Source: Candidatus Amarobacillus elongatus (GTDB lineage Bacteria > Chloroflexota > Dehalococcoidia > Tepidiformales > Tepidiformaceae). Taken from it: DNA of 64,000 bases. The first letter of the stretch is position 1, and each line of letters opens with the position of its first letter. Shown in pieces: positions 45,001 to 54,703 of this stretch. Below the pieces are notes generated by a model. It made no database searches. It was not told the origin of the DNA and saw only the letters and a list, made by a program, of their open reading frames with translations. The translations under genes and the position numbers were made by a program. Where the stretch lies: positions 124,001 through 188,000 of the forward strand of contig JADJBX010000002.1 of the NCBI GenBank assembly GCA_016703545.1, written 5' to 3'.

Positions 45001-47546
45001 CCGTCGCCGCTCGCGACGCCCGCCCCCGGCGCGCCCATCGCCCGCGCGACGGACACCGCCTCCCCGCCGCCCTCGGCCGACCTGCCGCTCGCGACGCCCG
45101 CCCCCGGCGCGCCCATCGCCCGCCCCACCGACACCGCCTCCCCGTCGCCCTCAGTGCCGTCGCCGCTGGCGACGCCGCCCCCGGCGCGCCCATCGCCCGC
45201 GCGACGGACACCGCCTCCCCGTCGCCGTCAGTGCCATCGCCGCTGGCAACGCCCGCCCCCGGCGCGACCATCGCCCGCGCGACTGACACCTCGTCGCCGT
45301 CAGCGCCATCGCCGCTTGCGACGCCCGCCCCCGGCGCGCCCATCGCCCGCGTTGTGGACGCTCCCTCCCCGTCGCCTTCCGCGCCATCGCCGCTCGCGAC
45401 GCCCGCCCCCGGCGCGCCCATCGCCCGCGCGACTGACACCCCCTCCGCTTCGCCCTCGGCCGACCTTCCGCTCGCGACCCAGGCCGCCGGCGCGCCCGTC
45501 GCCCGCGCGGTGGACACGGCCTCCCCGTCGCCCTCAGCGGACCTGCCGCTCGCGACGCCCGCCCCCGGCGCGCCCATCGCCCGCGCGGCGGACGCTTCGT
45601 CCCCGCCGCCCGCAGCGGACCTGCCGCTCGCGACTGCCGCCCCGGGCGCGCCCATCGCCCGCGCCACGGACGCCGCCTCCCCGTCGCCATCAGCGCCGTC
45701 GCCGCTTGCGACGCCCGCGCCCGGCGCGCCTATCGCCGGCGTTCTGAACGCTCACTCCCCGTCGCCTTCCGCGCCATCGCAGCTCGCGACGCCCGCCCCC
45801 GCCGCGCCTATCGCCCGCGCTGCGGACACGGCGTCCCCGCCGCCCTCTGCCGACCTGCCGCTTGCGACGCCCGCCCCCGGCGCGCCCATCGCCCGCGCGA
45901 CGGACGCCTCCGCCCCCCCGCCGCCGCGACGCCCGCACCTGGCGCGCCCATCGCCCGTGCGGTGGACACGGCCTCCCCGTCGCCGTCAGTGCCGTCGCCG
46001 CTGGCGACGCCCGCCCCCGGCGCGCCCATCGCACGTGCGGCTGACACCCCTCCCCTTCGCCCTCAGCGGCCGCCTGCCGCTCGCGACGTCCGGGCGCCGG
46101 CGCGCTCATCGCCCGCGCTGCAGATACCGCCTCCGTCGCCGTCGGCGGCCGATCGCCCCTCGCGACGCCCGCCCCCGGCGCGCCCATCGCCCGGTGCGGC
46201 GGATACGGCCTCCCCGTCGCCGTCAGCGGGCCTGCCTCTTGCGACGCCCTTCCGGCGCGCCCATCGCTCGCGCTGTGGATACGGCCTCCCCGGCACCTCC
46301 GACGCCTGGGCGGTTCGCGGCTCCGGCGACCGGCGCGCCAATCGCCCGCGCGGCGGACGCCGCCTCCCCTGCGTCTTCGGTGGACCTGCCGCTCGCCACG
46401 GCCGCCGCTGGCGCCACGGTCGCCCGGCTCGCGGATGACGCCGCGCCTCCGCCCACGCTTTCGCCCGCTCTCTCGGCTGGCGGCCTGGCCGGTGACGATG
46501 CCGGCCCGGCCGTCGCGCGGGCCGTGGAGCAGACCAGCGGTGCCGCGCCCGCGCCCGACCTCACATTGGCCGCCCCGGCGGCAGGCAGCCCGGCACACTC
46601 GCCCGCCGGCGTCGTACCCCCCGCCGCAACTCCGGGCCAGCCGGTCCCGGCCGTGGCGCGGGCCGTCGCGGCGGCCTCCGCGGGCTCGCCGCTCGCGCTC
46701 AGGCGGCGCGCCGCCACGGAGGCCCTGAGTGGTACCTTCGCGACCGGGGTGCCGCCTTCGAGCCCGTCCGCCAGCCCCGTGACCGCCACCGCTTCCCCGG
46801 CGACGCTGCCGCCAATCGCGCGTGCCGTTGCTCCCGAGTCCGTTCCCGGTTCTGGCGGTCCTTCGCCGTCGCAGCCGGCGCCCGCGATAGCACGAGCCGT
46901 CGCGTCCGAGGCCGATCCCGTCCACTCCGGCCCGATGCCGCTGGCAGCTGCGGCGGTCCGCGTTCCGGCCTTCGCGGGGCCCTCCGCCGGGGATGCTGGT
47001 TCACGGCCCGCGAGTGGCGTGCCAATGCGTCGCTCCGTTGCGGCTCCCGCGGCGGCGCCGTCCGAGGCGCGGGCACTTCCTCTGCCTTTCGCCGAACCCG
47101 AGGCCCCGGCGCGCCCCGCGGCCACATCGACCCCGATGCCCGTCATCGCCCGGGCCGTTGCCCGCCCGGAGCCGCGCACGGAACCTCCGGTGCCGCTGGC
47201 GCTCGCCTCGGCCCCGGGGCCATCGATCGCGAGGTCGTTCGCCCCGTCCGCGCCGGGGACCACGCTCGATTACCCGCCGCTCACGCCCGCGCAGATGCCC
47301 CTCGCGAGCCATCCCGCAACCGCCACCAATGGAAACGCGGCGGTCCAGCGCGCCGAGGCTCCAGTGGAGGCCATCGGACGGCTCGTGGGCGAAGGCTCGG
47401 GCTCGCACGAACGGGTACTCGCGACCGGCTTCGACTGGGAGTCGCCCGAACTGCCGCGCGAGATCGATAAACTGGCCGAACGCCTCTGGCAGGACCTCCG
47501 CCGGCGGCTGCGCGTCGAGCGGGAACGCGAACGGGGGTGGGTGTGA
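42041..47546 (+). CDS. Very long Pro/Ala-rich repeat protein of the CIS locus; frame broken repeatedly
   Basis: Function is not recognised. GTG 42041 (VARWPFRRRGPEG) opens a Pro/Ala-rich protein with one ordered-looking segment (about residues 90-200: LQFQGDLVARLTRNASSPML, then DEVVATWGEGTDLEPDNDF). Residues from about 470 are degenerate 26-residue repeats (PLATPAPGAPIARAADTASP type). The end returns to a compact helix (LPREIDKLAERLWQDLRRRL) typical of proteins coded before the LysM hub gene. The repeat frame changes at about 43935, 44335, 44480, 44675, 45175 and several times in 45915-46255, often next to C-runs. Nominal length is about 1,835 residues. Its place matches that of Pvc6 but there is no similarity. 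Confidence 0.7.
43450..46430 (+). repeat. About 37 degenerate 78-bp repeats
   Basis: The unit encodes 26 residues around ATPAPGAPIARAxDTASPSP. Copies vary in the variable Asp/Ser-rich part and in C-run length, and about eight frame changes occur within the array. It is coding, not intergenic. Confidence 0.9.
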
Positions 47547-47568
47547 TGCACGGCATGGGAGTAGTTCG

Positions 47569-48225
47569 ATGACCCTCGTCAAGGCGAAGTTCACGAATCT
47601 CGATACGAACGCCTCCATCGAGGTGATGTTCAATCCGAGCGAGTACAGCTTCTCCAAGTCCAACAACTGGGCGGAGAAGGTCGCTGGCGGCGAGAACACG
47701 ACGGGCCTGGAGTTCACCGGGGGTAGCCCCGCGGAGCTGCGCATGCAGCTGTTCTTCGATACCCACATGAAGGGGCAGGACGTGCGCTCCGCCTACGTCG
47801 ACCCGCTGTGGAAGCTCGCGATGGTGAACCCCGACAAGGCCGATGCGAACACCGGGAAGAGCCGGCCGCCCATGTGCGAATTCCGCTGGGGCCAGTCGTG
47901 GTCCTTCAAGGCCGTGGTCACGAGCATCTCGGCGAAGTTCGATCTCTTCCTCGCGGATGGCACACCCACGCGCGCGACTGTGGACCTGTCGCTGAAGCAG
48001 GCGGAGGATGCCTCGCAGCTCGCGGCCCAGAACCCGACCTCCGGCGGCGCTGCCGGCCACAAGACCCACATCGTAGTGGAGCGCGAGACCCTCGATATCA
48101 TCGCCGCGCGCGAGTACGGCGAATCGCGTCACTGGCGGCACATCGCGACCGCCAACGGCATCGACAATCCGCTCGGCATCCGGCCCGGCATGGTGCTCGC
48201 GTTGCCGCCGTTGGAGCTCGTCTGA
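47569..48225 (+). CDS. LysM-domain CIS hub/tube adaptor (Pvc7-like)
   Basis: This 218-residue protein has an N-terminal CIS-tube-type domain (about residues 1-150: KAKFTNLDTNASIEVMFNPS, LRMQLFFDTHMKG) and a C-terminal LysM-like module (about 165-215: HIVVERETLDIIAAREYGE, LGIRPGMVLALPPL). Pvc7-like proteins join spike and tube. It starts 22 nt after the repeat protein; its TGA overlaps the spike ATG (TGATG). Confidence 0.93.
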   Translation: MTLVKAKFTNLDTNASIEVMFNPSEYSFSKSNNWAEKVAGGENTTGLEFTGGSPAELRMQLFFDTHMKGQDVRSAYVDPLWKLAMVNPDKADANTGKSRPPMCEFRWGQSWSFKAVVTSISAKFDLFLADGTPTRATVDLSLKQAEDASQLAAQNPTSGGAAGHKTHIVVERETLDIIAAREYGESRHWRHIATANGIDNPLGIRPGMVLALPPLELV

Positions 48226-50047
48226 TGCCCTCGGAGATTACGTACCTCGCGAACGCCGTCATCAAGCTCGCGGGCTCCAACATCTCCACGGAGATGGTCC
48301 AAAACCTGGTTTCCGTCGAAGTCGAGGACTCCCTCTACCTCCCTTCGATGTTCAGGATCGAGCTGTATGACAACGACCTGACGTACGCCAACGGCACGGA
48401 CTTCTCGATCGGCAAGGCCGTCACGGTAACGTTCTCCTCGGGCGGCATGTCGCCCCAGACGGGCCTGCTTATCGATGGCGAGATTACGTCCATCGAACCG
48501 ATGCTCCGGTACCGAGGGACGAACACCATCGTCATTCGCGGTTACGACAAGACGCATCGGCTCCACCGTGGCAAGAAGACGGCCGTCTTCCAGCAGGTCT
48601 CCGACAGCGATCTCTTCTCGCGCATCGCCAGCGCCGCGGGCCTGACGGCCGAGGCGACCAGTACGAGCGTCGTCCACGAAGTCATCTTCCAGGACAACAT
48701 GACGGACTGGGAGTTCCTCTGTACGCGGGCGCGGCGGGTGGGCCACGTCGTACGAGGGAGCGCCGGGAAGGTCGTCGTCAAGAGTGTGGCCGCCCTGACA
48801 AGTGGCCCTGCCCACGCCGTCGAGCTCGGGAGAGATATCTTCGAGTTTTGCCCCGGCTCACGGCCGAGGCAGCCTTCAACGAAGTCACGGTCAAAGGTTG
48901 GGACGTGGCGCAAAAGGCCGCGATCGTGGGGACGAAGACGTCAACGCCCCGCACGAGCACCGTCGGCTCGAGCGCGGGCCTCGCGCTGGGCCAATCGGCG
49001 TTCGCGGCTGCCAAGTGGGTCTTCACGAACCTCCCCGTCGCCACCCAGGCCGATGCGGAAGCAGTCGCGGGCGCGGCCATGGCGGATGCCGACGCCGGCG
49101 ACGTCCAGGCCGAGGCGGTGCTCAACGGTGACCCGCGCATCGTCGCCGGGAAGTACATCGAAATCTCCATGGTCGGACCGCGTTTTGGCGGCAAGTACTT
49201 CGTCACCCACGCCCTGCACCGCCTCGATGGGGACGGATACCGCACCGAAGTGCGCGTCGCCGGCCGCAGCTCCGATACGTTCCTCAGCCTTCTGACCGGC
49301 GGCGCTGGGATGCGCACCGGCACCCCCACCGAGCGTCATGCCGCCATCGCTCTCGTCACCAACAACAACGACGACCAGAACCTCGGCCGCGTGAAGCTGA
49401 AGTATCCCTGGCTCGATGACACGCTCGAGAGCGGCTGGGTGCGCGTCGCGACACCCATGACGGGCAACGGCCACGGTTTCCAGGTCCTGCCCGAAGTGAA
49501 CGACGAGGTTCTCGTCGTGTTCGAACATGGCGATTTGAACCACCCGATCGTCGTCGGGTCGCTCTGGAACGGGCAGGACAAGCCGCCGCTGACGTCGGCG
49601 AACGCCGTCGCTGATGGCAAGACCGAACAGCGCATCTTCAAGACACGCGTCGGCCACACCATCCTGCTCAAGGACAAGTCCGGCGAAGAAGCGATCCACT
49701 TCATCGACAAGTCCGGCAATAACAAGATTCTGATCGAAACGCACAACAAGACAATCACCGTGGAGTCCGAGGACAAGATCGTTCTCAAGGGAAAGAACAT
49801 CGACATCACTGCCACCGATGCGATCAACATCACCGGCAAGGACATCACGACGAAGGCCAACGGCACCCTCAAGGAAGAGGCCACCAACACGGTCACCATC
49901 AAGGGCACCGGCGGCGTGACGGTTGAAAGTGCGGTCACCATGGCGCTGAAGGCGAACGGCACGCTCGACGTGAAGGGCCAGGGCCCGGTGACCGTCGAAA
50001 GCAGCGCGATCACGAACGTGAAGGGCTCTCTTGTCAAACTCAACTAA
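48225..50047 (+). CDS. VgrG-like baseplate spike protein (Pvc8-like), frame broken once
   Basis: The N-terminal half (ATG 48225) is the gp27-like hub domain (NLVSVEVEDSLYLPSMFRIE, FQDNMTDWEFLCTRARRVGH). The second half, one frame away, has the gp5 OB fold (NDDQNLGRVKLKYPWLDD, LPEVNDEVLVVFEHGDLNHP) and a C-terminal beta-helix of short repeats (KNIDITATDAINITGKDI). The break is in the TTTT run at 48846-48849; restoring one T gives EFLPRLTAEAAF and a 607-residue protein. The spike punctures the target membrane. No PAAR tip gene was found. Confidence 0.88.
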
Positions 50048-50077
50048 CCGCCGCGGTCCCGGCAGGGGGAGTGCTCG

Positions 50078-50485
50078 ATGCTCGACCAGGATCGGCTGAT
50101 CGGCCGCGGATGGTCGTTCCCCCTGCGCGTCAACGGGGCAGGCGGCATCAGCGTCTCCTCCGGAGTCGGCGAGATCGACGAAGCCATCGTCCTCATCCTC
50201 GGTACATCGCTCGGGGAGCGCGTGATGCGGCCGCTGTTCGGCTGCCGCATCCACGAACTCGTGTTTCACCCGCTCAACGACGAGACCCTGGGCCTTGCCC
50301 GGCGCTACGTCGAGGAGGCGCTTGCCTTCTGGGAGCCGCGCATTACCGTGCTCGAGGTCCGGCCCGTGGCCGACCACCTCAATGCCCCCCAGGGCCGCAT
50401 GCTCATTTACGTGCGCTACCAGGTGCGCGCCACCAAGGACGAGCGCACACTCGTCTATCCCTTCTACGTCATCCGCGAGGAGTAA
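50078..50485 (+). CDS. Baseplate wedge protein, gp25-like (Pvc9)
   Basis: This 135-residue protein has the gp25/GPW fold: GRGWSFPLRVNGAGG, DEAIVLILGTSLGERVMRPL, then FGCRIHELVFHPL, with the conserved EI/ER-type contacts that seat the first sheath ring. It precedes the baseplate J gene, as usual. Confidence 0.95.
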   Translation: MLDQDRLIGRGWSFPLRVNGAGGISVSSGVGEIDEAIVLILGTSLGERVMRPLFGCRIHELVFHPLNDETLGLARRYVEEALAFWEPRITVLEVRPVADHLNAPQGRMLIYVRYQVRATKDERTLVYPFYVIREE

Positions 50486-50507
50486 CGGCCCACGCCGGGA
50501 GTACGCC

Positions 50508-52487
50508 ATGCCCCTGCCCGATCCCCAACTCGACGACCGACACTTCCAGGACCTGGTCAACGAAGCGAAGACACTGATCCCACGCTTCACCCCGGAGTGG
50601 ACTGACCATAACGTCTCGGACCCGGGCGTCACTCTGATCGAACTGTTCGCGTGGATGACGGACCTGCTCCTCTACCGCCTGAACCGCGTTCCCGAGAAGA
50701 ACTACATCCGCTTCATGGAGCTGCTGGGCATCTCCCGCAAGGAGGCGGTGCCCGCCCGAACGCGGCTCTCGTTCGGCCTTTCCGCGCCGCAGCCCGGCCC
50801 CGTCACCATCGCCCGGGGCACCGAGGTCGCCACCGTCCGGACGAGCGAGCGCGACGCGATCTCGTTCACCACCGATGAGGACCTCGTCCTCTGGCCGCCC
50901 ACCCTTCGCTACTGTCTCTTCTCGTCCGATGCGCAGTCGTACGTCGACTTCCTCCCGCGGCTCCAGGCCGACGGCGAGTTCTTCGACGCCTTCCAGCGCG
51001 TGCCGCTGCCCGGCGATGCCCTCTATTTCGGCTTCCCCGAGAACCTCAGCTCGCACCTGTTGAACCTCCACCTGGTCTGCTCGCTCGAAGGTGTCGGCGT
51101 CGACCCCAAGGACCCGCCGCTGGCCTGGGAAGCGTGGTGCGGCGACGTCCGAGGGTGGACACGCGCACGCGTCGAGCGCGACGGCACCGGCGGCCTGAAC
51201 CAGCCGGGCGACGTCGTGCTCACCCTGCCGCCCGGCCTCGAGACGCTCACGCTCGCGCGGCGCACCGCCCACTGGCTGCGACTCCGCGTGCTCCAGCCGC
51301 GACCCCGCCAGCCCACCTATTCGGCGTCGCCGCGCGTCGACACCATGGCCACCGTGACCATGGGCGGCGAAGCCGAGGCCACGCACTCCACGCCCATCGT
51401 GGGGGAGGTACTGGGCCGCGCCGGTGGCATCCCCGGCGAGTCCTACATCCTCCAGCACACGCCGGTCCTCCCTCGCCGCGGCGGCGAAACGATCGAGGTC
51501 GAGGAGGACGCCGGCCAATGGGTGAGCTGGTCCGAAGTGCCATCGTTCCGGGATTCCGGAGCGAATGACCGGCACTTCACCCTCGACGGCGTTTCGGGCA
51601 CCGTGGCCTTCGGCCCCATGATTCGCAGCCGGACCGGTGCGGAACGCCCCTACGGCGCCACCCCTCCCAAGGGCGCGGCCGTCCGCATGATTCGCTACCG
51701 CAAGGGCGGCGGCATCGAGGGGAACGTCGGCGCGAACACCCTGAGCGTGCTCAAATCCTCCATCCCCTACATCGCCAGCGTGACGAACCGTGAGGGCGCC
51801 CGCGGCGGCCTCGACCCCGAGACGCTCGATGAGGCGAAGTTCCGCGCGCCGCTCGCGCTCCGCTCCCAGGACCGCGCGGTCACCGTGGAGGATTACGAAT
51901 TCCTCGCACGCGAAGCCTCGCGGCGGGTGGCGCGTGCGCGCTGCATCCAGGTGCGGAACGACGGCGGCGGAAGCGCGGTGCCCCCGGGCACCGTCGAGCT
52001 GCTCATTGTCCCCGTGCTCCCGCCGGACCACCCGCGCACGCTGCAGACGTTGCAGCCACCCCCGGACCTGTTGGAAGAGGTGCGCCGCTACCTGGATGAC
52101 CGCCGCCTGCTCGCCACGCAGCTCGCCGTCGATGGCCCCGCCTTCGTGGGCGTCAGCGTCGAAACGTCGGTCGTGGCTCAGCGCCACGTGAGCGCCGAAC
52201 AGGTGCGCGCCGCCGTCCTCCGCCGCATCGGCGAGTTCCTCGACCCCCTGCACGGCGGCCCCGACGGCGACGGCTGGCCCTTCGGCCGCGACCTCTACCT
52301 CGCGGAGATGCAGTCCGTCGTCCAGTCCGTCGAGGGCGTTGAGTACGCCCAGGATGTGACGCTCTACCAGGTCGACCTTCAGACCGGCCAATCCCGGGCG
52401 GCCGGGCAGCGCATCACCATCGCCGAGGACGTGCTCCTGCTTTCGTTCGAGCACACCGTCTCCGTCGCACAGCGAGGCGCGCGGTGA
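50508..52487 (+). CDS. Baseplate wedge protein, gpJ/gp6 family (Pvc11-like)
   Basis: This 659-residue protein forms the wedge of the baseplate. It begins LPDPQLDDRHFQDLVNEA and has PEWTDHNVSDPGVTLIELFA, then a long middle region, then the baseplate-J core (LRSQDRAVTVEDYEFLAREA, ARARCIQVRNDGG). Its end overlaps the next gene as GTGA. The start at 50508 gives the family N-terminus. Confidence 0.95.
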   Translation: MPLPDPQLDDRHFQDLVNEAKTLIPRFTPEWTDHNVSDPGVTLIELFAWMTDLLLYRLNRVPEKNYIRFMELLGISRKEAVPARTRLSFGLSAPQPGPVTIARGTEVATVRTSERDAISFTTDEDLVLWPPTLRYCLFSSDAQSYVDFLPRLQADGEFFDAFQRVPLPGDALYFGFPENLSSHLLNLHLVCSLEGVGVDPKDPPLAWEAWCGDVRGWTRARVERDGTGGLNQPGDVVLTLPPGLETLTLARRTAHWLRLRVLQPRPRQPTYSASPRVDTMATVTMGGEAEATHSTPIVGEVLGRAGGIPGESYILQHTPVLPRRGGETIEVEEDAGQWVSWSEVPSFRDSGANDRHFTLDGVSGTVAFGPMIRSRTGAERPYGATPPKGAAVRMIRYRKGGGIEGNVGANTLSVLKSSIPYIASVTNREGARGGLDPETLDEAKFRAPLALRSQDRAVTVEDYEFLAREASRRVARARCIQVRNDGGGSAVPPGTVELLIVPVLPPDHPRTLQTLQPPPDLLEEVRRYLDDRRLLATQLAVDGPAFVGVSVETSVVAQRHVSAEQVRAAVLRRIGEFLDPLHGGPDGDGWPFGRDLYLAEMQSVVQSVEGVEYAQDVTLYQVDLQTGQSRAAGQRITIAEDVLLLSFEHTVSVAQRGAR

Positions 52488-53128
52488 CGCAGGCTCCCGA
52501 GACGCGAGAACGAGGGCTGGCGCCCGGTGTGGTCATCCCGGATGGCGGCGGGTTCGGCGCGCTGCCGCCGGCGACGGTCGCTGGCTCGCAGCCCCCGGCC
52601 TGGCCGCCGCTTCCCCCGGGCGTCCCCGAGTGGGCGAGCAGCTACCTGAACTTCCTCCCCGGCGTCTACAGCGCCGACGATTTCCTCGGCCGCTTCCTGC
52701 TCATCTTCGAAACCATCCTCAACCCGATCGAACGGACCGTGGAGAACATCCCCCACCTGTTCGATCCGTTGCTGACGCCGTCCGACGCGATCGCGTGGCT
52801 GGGAAGCTGGGTGGGATTGGTGCTGGACCCGCGATGGCCGGAAGCGCGCCGCCGCAACCTCGTGCACGAGGCGGCCTCGCTGTACCACTGGCGTGGCACG
52901 CGTCATGGCCTGATCCGGCTTGTCGAGCTCTACACGGGGGCCACGCCGGTCATCACCGAGCCCACTCTGAGCCAGGTGGCAGCCGACCGTACCCGCGCGT
53001 ACCGCTTCCATGTCGACGTTTCACTGCGGCGGGACGACCCCGCGGACGAGGCGATGATCCGCACCATCATCGACCTCGAGAAGCCCGCGTTCGCCGCCTA
53101 CACCCTGGAGATCCACCGCACGTCCTGA
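52484..53128 (+). CDS. Phage tail protein I family, baseplate (Pvc12-like)
   Basis: This 214-residue protein has a Pro-rich lead, then the gpI/phage tail protein core (SYLNFLPGVYSADDFLGRFL, FDPLLTPSDAIAWLGSWVGL, YHWRGTRHGLIRLVELYTG). The GTG overlaps the gpJ stop (GTGA). It is the last CIS gene on this strand; no tail fibre, tape measure or cargo gene follows it. Confidence 0.92.
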   Translation: MTQAPETRERGLAPGVVIPDGGGFGALPPATVAGSQPPAWPPLPPGVPEWASSYLNFLPGVYSADDFLGRFLLIFETILNPIERTVENIPHLFDPLLTPSDAIAWLGSWVGLVLDPRWPEARRRNLVHEAASLYHWRGTRHGLIRLVELYTGATPVITEPTLSQVAADRTRAYRFHVDVSLRRDDPADEAMIRTIIDLEKPAFAAYTLEIHRTS

Positions 53129-53152
53129 CGGCGCCCGCTTCGGCAGGCCTCG

Positions 53153-54598
53153 TCAGGGTGCGAGTTGCAGGAACACGACGCCGCTTCCATCGATGCGCCG
53201 CTCGGCGGACCAGCCGCGCGTGTTCGCGTCCTTCTCGACGGACCACCAGTAGAAGCCGTCCGCCTCCACCCGGTCCGAGACGACACGCACCTTGTCGCCA
53301 TCGCACAGCTTGGCCACGGATGCGGCGCTGAGCTTCGGTTCGATGCGCACGTTGAGGCAGTCGTTGGGCTGCGCGGAGTTCACGACCACCGCCGTCGTGC
53401 CCCTCGCGAGGACGGAGGGCATGGGTGTCGGCGTCTCCACGCCCACGCTCGCGGTGGGACTTGGCACCGCGGTCGCGTCGGCGGGCGTGCTGCCTCCGCC
53501 GCCGAAGTCGATCTTCGTCGCCGCCCAGGCGCCGAGGCCGACCACCGCGATCAGCAGGACCGCGGCCGCCACCCATTTCCAGTACCGCAACGGTGGCCGG
53601 ATGTGGATCTGGCCCTCCGCCGCCGCCTGCTGTGTGCCGGCCCCCCGAGGGCGCGCCTGCACCCGGAACGGCCGCGTTTCCACGTTCCCGAACAGCGATT
53701 TCTTCTTTGGTGTGACCCGCAGGCCGACCGTCTGGCGGTCGCCGGGCGCGAGCTCGACCGCGTCCTGCTCGAAGCCGAAATCGAGCGTTTCCTTATCGTC
53801 TGAAGCGCTGAGGGTGTAGCTGGCGGGCGCGTTCCCGGTGTTCGAGACGACGGCCCAAAACGCGCCGCTGCCTCGCGGTTCCACAGCCATGGCCACGCCG
53901 TCGAACGGCAGCACCGTTAGCTTCCCGAGCACGCGAACTTCCCGCCCGTTGTCGCGCGAAATGACCTGCACGGAGAAGGCGTACTCGCCGGCGACGGCTT
54001 CGGATGTGCGGGGTGGCTGGATCGCGATCGTCACTTCGTCGCGGGCGGCGGGCACGAGCGAGAGCTGCTGGCGGCTCAGCCGCACCCACCCCGCGGGCAG
54101 GTCCAGCACGCTCAGGGTGAACTGGTCGAGCGTGGCCCCGCGGTTCTGGACGACGACCGTCGCTGTCGTCGTGGAGCCCGCGGCCACGGGCCCGTTTGGC
54201 GATGCCAGCGAGACCGAGAAGGTCGCCTGCGCGTCGCTTGAGGCCGTGAAGGCGCCGGCCCCTCCCAGTGCGACACCGCCGGAACCGCCCGCTTCGATCG
54301 GGATGAAGAATCGCGCCTCGACGTCGCCGAAGCGGATGGGCTGGCCCTCCGCCACGGTCACATGCGACGACGGCTCGAGCTGGTGGCTGCCCACGAACGT
54401 CCCGTTCGCCGACCCCAGGTCCTCGATCGTTACCTTGGAACCGTCGAGGCGGAGCTGCGCGTGGCGGCGCGAGACGGAGACGTGGTCAATCACCACGCCG
54501 TTCCCCTCAGCGCGGCCGATCACGACATTGGCCATATCGATGGGGTACTCGCGTACCTGCCCGTCGGGTGTCTGCACCCGCAGGGTGCCGTATTGCAT
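53153..54598 (-). CDS. Third FHA protein, FHA-TM-SH3-like, facing the CIS locus
   Basis: This 481-residue protein shares the layout of the FHA pair but lacks C39 and Ig domains. Its N-terminus (MQYGTLRVQTPDGQVREYPI) aligns with MKYGTL and VKYGSL. FHA residues are canonical (GRAEGN, SVSRRHAQL, LGSANGTFVG). A beta-rich region is followed by a membrane span (about 340-362, WVAAAVLLIAVVGLGAW), a Thr/Pro linker and a C-terminal SH3-like domain (CLNVRIEPKLSAASVAKLCD, WWSVEKDANTRGWSA) likely outside the cell. An upstream ATG (54667) is rejected in favour of 54598 for family alignment. TATCCT lies 30 nt upstream. Confidence 0.85.
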   Translation of the reverse strand: MQYGTLRVQTPDGQVREYPIDMANVVIGRAEGNGVVIDHVSVSRRHAQLRLDGSKVTIEDLGSANGTFVGSHQLEPSSHVTVAEGQPIRFGDVEARFFIPIEAGGSGGVALGGAGAFTASSDAQATFSVSLASPNGPVAAGSTTTATVVVQNRGATLDQFTLSVLDLPAGWVRLSRQQLSLVPAARDEVTIAIQPPRTSEAVAGEYAFSVQVISRDNGREVRVLGKLTVLPFDGVAMAVEPRGSGAFWAVVSNTGNAPASYTLSASDDKETLDFGFEQDAVELAPGDRQTVGLRVTPKKKSLFGNVETRPFRVQARPRGAGTQQAAAEGQIHIRPPLRYWKWVAAAVLLIAVVGLGAWAATKIDFGGGGSTPADATAVPSPTASVGVETPTPMPSVLARGTTAVVVNSAQPNDCLNVRIEPKLSAASVAKLCDGDKVRVVSDRVEADGFYWWSVEKDANTRGWSAERRIDGSGVVFLQLAP

Positions 54599-54628
54599 GC
54601 CTGCCCCCGGCCAGTGGCTCTCGCGCGA

Positions 54629-54634
54629 AGGATA
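54629..54634 (-). promoter_or_regulatory. Candidate -10 element of the third FHA gene
   Basis: On the minus strand the hexamer TATCCT lies 30 nt before the ATG. The same hexamer lies 44-49 nt before the other two FHA genes. Confidence 0.4.
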
Positions 54635-54703
54635 CCGTGCGCCGCCGTTACCTGCTGGAACGCGCATCCTACGCGGGACGCATCACAGGGGCATTTTTTC
54701 GGC

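Noticed and set aside
43450..46430. CRISPR-like array
   Set aside because: The repeats are contiguous, degenerate and in coding frame; there are no equal spacers and no cas genes.
38987..52487. Type VI secretion system
   Set aside because: No TssJ/L/M membrane complex, no TssB/C split sheath, no ClpV. The single sheath and gp19-type tubes fit an extracellular-type CIS.
20747..53128. Prophage interpretation of the contractile tail genes
   Set aside because: No capsid, portal, terminase, integrase, lysis or attachment site was found, while AAA (Pvc15), DUF4157 and LysM markers of injection systems are present.
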